From the NCBI GenBank assembly GCA_002420015.1, contig DIHF01000060.1:40414-46322 (forward strand): 5,909 nt of DNA, given 5' to 3'. The notes under the pieces are model-generated. The model was not told the origin of the DNA. It made no database searches and saw nothing but the letters and a program-made list of their open reading frames with translations. A program made the position numbers and the translations under genes. The DNA comes from Micavibrio sp. UBA5703. Its GTDB lineage: Bacteria > Pseudomonadota > Alphaproteobacteria > Micavibrionales > Micavibrionaceae. Positions 1 to 3,100 of the stretch are shown in pieces (the first letter of the stretch is position 1; each line of letters begins with the position of its first letter).

Positions 1-126
1 GCTGGCGGCACCGCCGCCGCCCCGGATCGCGGCGTGCAATTCAACTCCGGCGGCGCGTTCACGGCGGATTCGACGTTTGTTTATACCAGCACGGGATATC
101 TCGGCATCGGCACGGCGGCACCCACC
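1..126 (+). other. Unit-opening linker domain, copy 1
   Basis: Codons 1-42 hold the unit-opening linker: an AGG start, a PDRGVQFNSGG core, an aromatic FVYTSTG stretch and a LGIGT motif followed by AAPTNP. Homologous copies start at 2539 and 5599. Bases 20-53 are identical over 34 bp to 5618-5651, while the copy at 2539 is more diverged. The TSTG-x-LGIGT-x-x-P form is the usual hinge that introduces a new beta domain in tail-fibre-like proteins, so I read it as a structural joint. No binding or catalytic role is apparent. Confidence 0.75.
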
Positions 127-3100
127 AATCCCCTGGAGGTGAACGGCGTCATCAGGCTTAAAACCAACAGCACCAATACCGACGATACACTGCCAAACAA
201 TTCCGATACGCAAATTGTGATTCAAAACACGTCGACCTCGGATAACGTCGTAAGTTCCATTGTTTTTAACGAGGATGCTAACCAACATGTGGGGGCATTG
301 AGCGTTCAAACGACAAGCAACGCCTCACCCACCGGAAGGATGTATTTTTACACACGCGGAACGGCCGGATTTGTACAGCGCATGGTAATTGATGAGGAAG
401 GGCGCGTCGGCCTTGGCGGCACCGGTGGCCTTTATGTAGGAACAGCTTACAATCCGGCCTACCTTCTGACACTGGACGGGGATAGTGCCGCCCAAACAAT
501 CGGCATGTCACGGGAATCAACAAACCTGACGGCGGGACGGAACCTGACGATCCTCGCAGGCGGCGGCGACGCCGGAAGCAACAACAACAACGGCGGTAAC
601 CTCGTGCTGCAATCGGGCATCACGACAGGCAATGGCTCATCGTCCATCCTGTTCCAGACCGTTGATGCAAATCAGGGCACGGGCAGCACGGACCGGAGTC
701 CGGCAACAACTATGACCTTAGGCTCCACCCGCCTTGTCGTGGCCCCGCCCGCGTCGGCGGCGGTGGCAGGTGCGGCGACGATCACGGCGGATGCGTGCGG
801 TACCATTAAACAAATCACCTCCGTCGGTAACGTGACAACGAATACGACGGATACCTTCACCGCACCGACCGCCTCCTATGCGGGGTGCTGTATGGATGTG
901 GTGAACGTGGATACCGCCGATACCATCACGCTCGACAGCAACGCGAAATTCCTCACGGGCGCTGGCACCGACATTGCCCTCGCCCCGAACAAGGCCGTAC
1001 GCGTATGCTCCGACGGCACCAACTGGTATCAGGCCGCCGCCGTATCGAGCGTCGCCGCTGGCGGCTCCACCGCCATCGACGACCTGTCCGACGCCTACAC
1101 CGATTACGGCGCCAGCAGCAACTTCATCATGGGCCGGACCTCCGCCGCCGCCCTCACCGCCGGGGCAGAATACAACACCTTCGTCGGCGAAGGCACAGGG
1201 GCCACCACCGCGAACAGCTCGTCGACAACGGATAGGAACACTGCACTCGGATATCAGGCACTGACATCCCTGACAGACGGCGATGCGAACACAGCCGTTG
1301 GCGAGACGGCGCTTCGTGCGAACACAACAGGTATCTATAACGTGGGCCTTGGCGCCGGTGCGCTCTACAGCAACACAACAGGCGGCGAAAACATCGCCAT
1401 CGGGACCATTTCTCTTGCTGCCTCTGCTGCTTCCGTCCTTGAAAGCAACACCACAGGGTCCAAAAACGTTGCAATCGGGGGGTCCGCTTTGGCCTACAAC
1501 ACGACGAAACAGGAAAGCACAGCTATCGGCCACAACGCCATGCTTTACGCCGACAGCGCGGCGGGTGGCGCGGTCACCGGCAACACCGCCGTCGGCGCTT
1601 ACGCCCTGCGCGGCAGCACCACGGCAGCGAATAATACGGGCACCAGCAACACGGCCATTGGACATTCAGCCCTCAGGCTGAACACATCCGGCCAGGAAAA
1701 CACGGCGGTCGGCGTAACGGCCATGGATACAAACTCTACCGGTCAGTTGAATACGGCGGTCGGCTTTAATACGATGTACTTCAATGACACAGGCAGCAGC
1801 AATACCGCCATCGGTAACGGTGCGCTTACGACCAATGTCGCCAAGAGCCAAAGCACAGCCGTGGGTTATTACGCCATGCACTACGCTGACAGCGGCGCTG
1901 CAGCCACCACCTACAACACCGCCGTCGGCTATCAGGCCCTGCGCGGCAGCACCACGGCGGCGAATAATACGGGCACGAACAACACGGCTATCGGTCATTC
2001 GTCGCTGGATGCCACGACGTCCGGCGAATACAACACGGCGATGGGCGCAAACAGCCTGGGCGCGAACACCACGGGCAGCTATAACGTCGCCATCGGCCCG
2101 GCGGCGCTCCTCAATAGCGTTGGCGGAAACCGGAACACCGCCGTCGGCGAAGGCGCGCTGTATACAGGCGTGAACAACACCGACGACAACACCGCCATCG
2201 GCAAGAGCGCGCTTGAGCTTGTGGACGGCTCCGACTTCAACGTGGCTTTGGGTTCGCGCGCGGGCGACAGCATCACCACGGGCGCTTCCAACATCATGAT
2301 CGGCTATGACGCGAACCCGCCCACCGCAACCACAAGCAATTACCTGAATATCGGCGGGGCGTTCTATGGGGATATGGCGACGGGCAATATGACGCTGGCC
2401 GGGACGGCGGCCCTCACCCTGCCCCGTGGGGACACATCGCAACGCCCCGGCACCGCCGTCAACGGTATGCTGCGCTATAATTCCCAATCCGGTAAATTCG
2501 AAGGATACCAGGCCGGAGTCTGGACCGACATCATCACCGCCGGCGGCACCGCCGCCTCCCCCGACCGGGGCATCCAGTTCAACTCCGGCGGTTCCTTTGC
2601 GGCGGATGCGAATTTCGTCTACACCAGCACGGGCAACCTTGGGATCGGGACGAGCAATCCACAGTTTGGGCTGTCACTTATTGGCGACTTTGAGTTCGGT
2701 AACGGGTTTGATGCTGGCTACTTGCGCGCCGGCACTGACTACATAGGACTCGGTCGCAATAGCAACGGCCTGGATCTGACTATCGATCAAGCCACCGGCA
2801 ATGTCGGTATCGGCACCGGCACGACTGCACCGACCAACGTGCTTGAGGTCGCTTCCGACACCAACGAAAATACGCTGGCCCTCACTGTTGCAAGTAACAG
2901 TTCTGGCGAAGATCCCAATATCAACCTTATGCGTTCGAAGGGAACCCTTGCCGCCAAGACAACTGTGGCCTCCGGCGACAACCTGGGCGCTATCTGGGCT
3001 TTCGGCCACGATGGTACGAATATGGAAGCCGCCGCCGCGATAGAATTCGAAGTCGATGGCGGCGTGGCAACGGCCGGCGACACCACCGATATGCCGGGTA

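Larger units (their letters stand above)
1174..2337 (+). repeat. YadA-head-like rung array 1 (21 rungs)
   Basis: Twenty-one rungs of the form N-[TVI]-x-[VIL]-G start at 1174, 1237, 1288, 1339, 1390, 1465, 1516, 1582, 1648, 1699, 1750, 1801, 1852, 1915, 1981, 2032, 2083, 2134, 2188, 2239 and 2290. The usual rung is 17 residues, NTAVGxxALxxNTTGxx, and 13 of 20 intervals are exactly 51 bp. In YadA-type heads, comparable short repeats (about 14 residues) wind into a trimeric left-handed beta-roll with the V-x-G strand packed inside. By analogy this is a rigid rod, with the longer NTTG loop facing out. Two places carry longer 21-22 residue rungs. Confidence 0.87.
1..2538 (+). repeat. Large modular unit 1 (846 codons in view)
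   Basis: This is the first of the tandem large units. It begins at the codon for Ala in an AGG tripeptide, matching codons 847 and 1867, and ends at the last Thr of a WTDIIT motif. Its order is linker (1-126), payload (127-729), Cys domain with transition (730-1215), 21-rung array (1174-2337), cap (2338-2403) and closing block (2404-2538). Base 1 falls exactly on the codon that opens the other units, so a further closing block probably lies just upstream. The unit is 174 codons shorter than unit 2 because its payload and its rung array are both smaller. Confidence 0.85.

Noticed and set aside
885..1235. Arg/His-rich + strand frame in another phase, with a counterpart at 3729-4160
   Set aside because: Both lie over the duplicated cysteine domain, so they resemble each other only because the underlying frame-1 DNA is duplicated. 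The composition is typical of out-of-frame reading of GC-rich DNA.
718..1665. Long open frame on the - strand (315 codons) across the cysteine domain and array 1
   Set aside because: The + frame has strongly synonymous divergence between copies and coherent domain motifs. The antisense frame exists because GCC, GGC and ACC codons rarely give stops in reverse. Similar antisense frames recur over the homologous parts of unit 2 (for example 3559-3876), as expected of shadows.
1174..2337. Regular short repeats that might be a CRISPR array or tandem minisatellite
   Set aside because: The period of 51 bp is that of 17 codons, the repeats are degenerate at DNA level but conserved in protein, and there are no near-identical repeats separated by unique spacers.
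2431..2439. RGD tripeptide in the closing block (also in copy 2) as a host-cell integrin site
   Set aside because: Three residues are too little evidence, and RGD followed by TSQRPG here fits a turn before the RYN block. Nothing else points to an animal host.
1666..2487. Second long - strand open frame (273 codons) over array 1
   Set aside because: It is antisense to the NTAVG rungs, so its own apparent repeats are the rungs read backwards. No ribosome binding site or known domain supports it.
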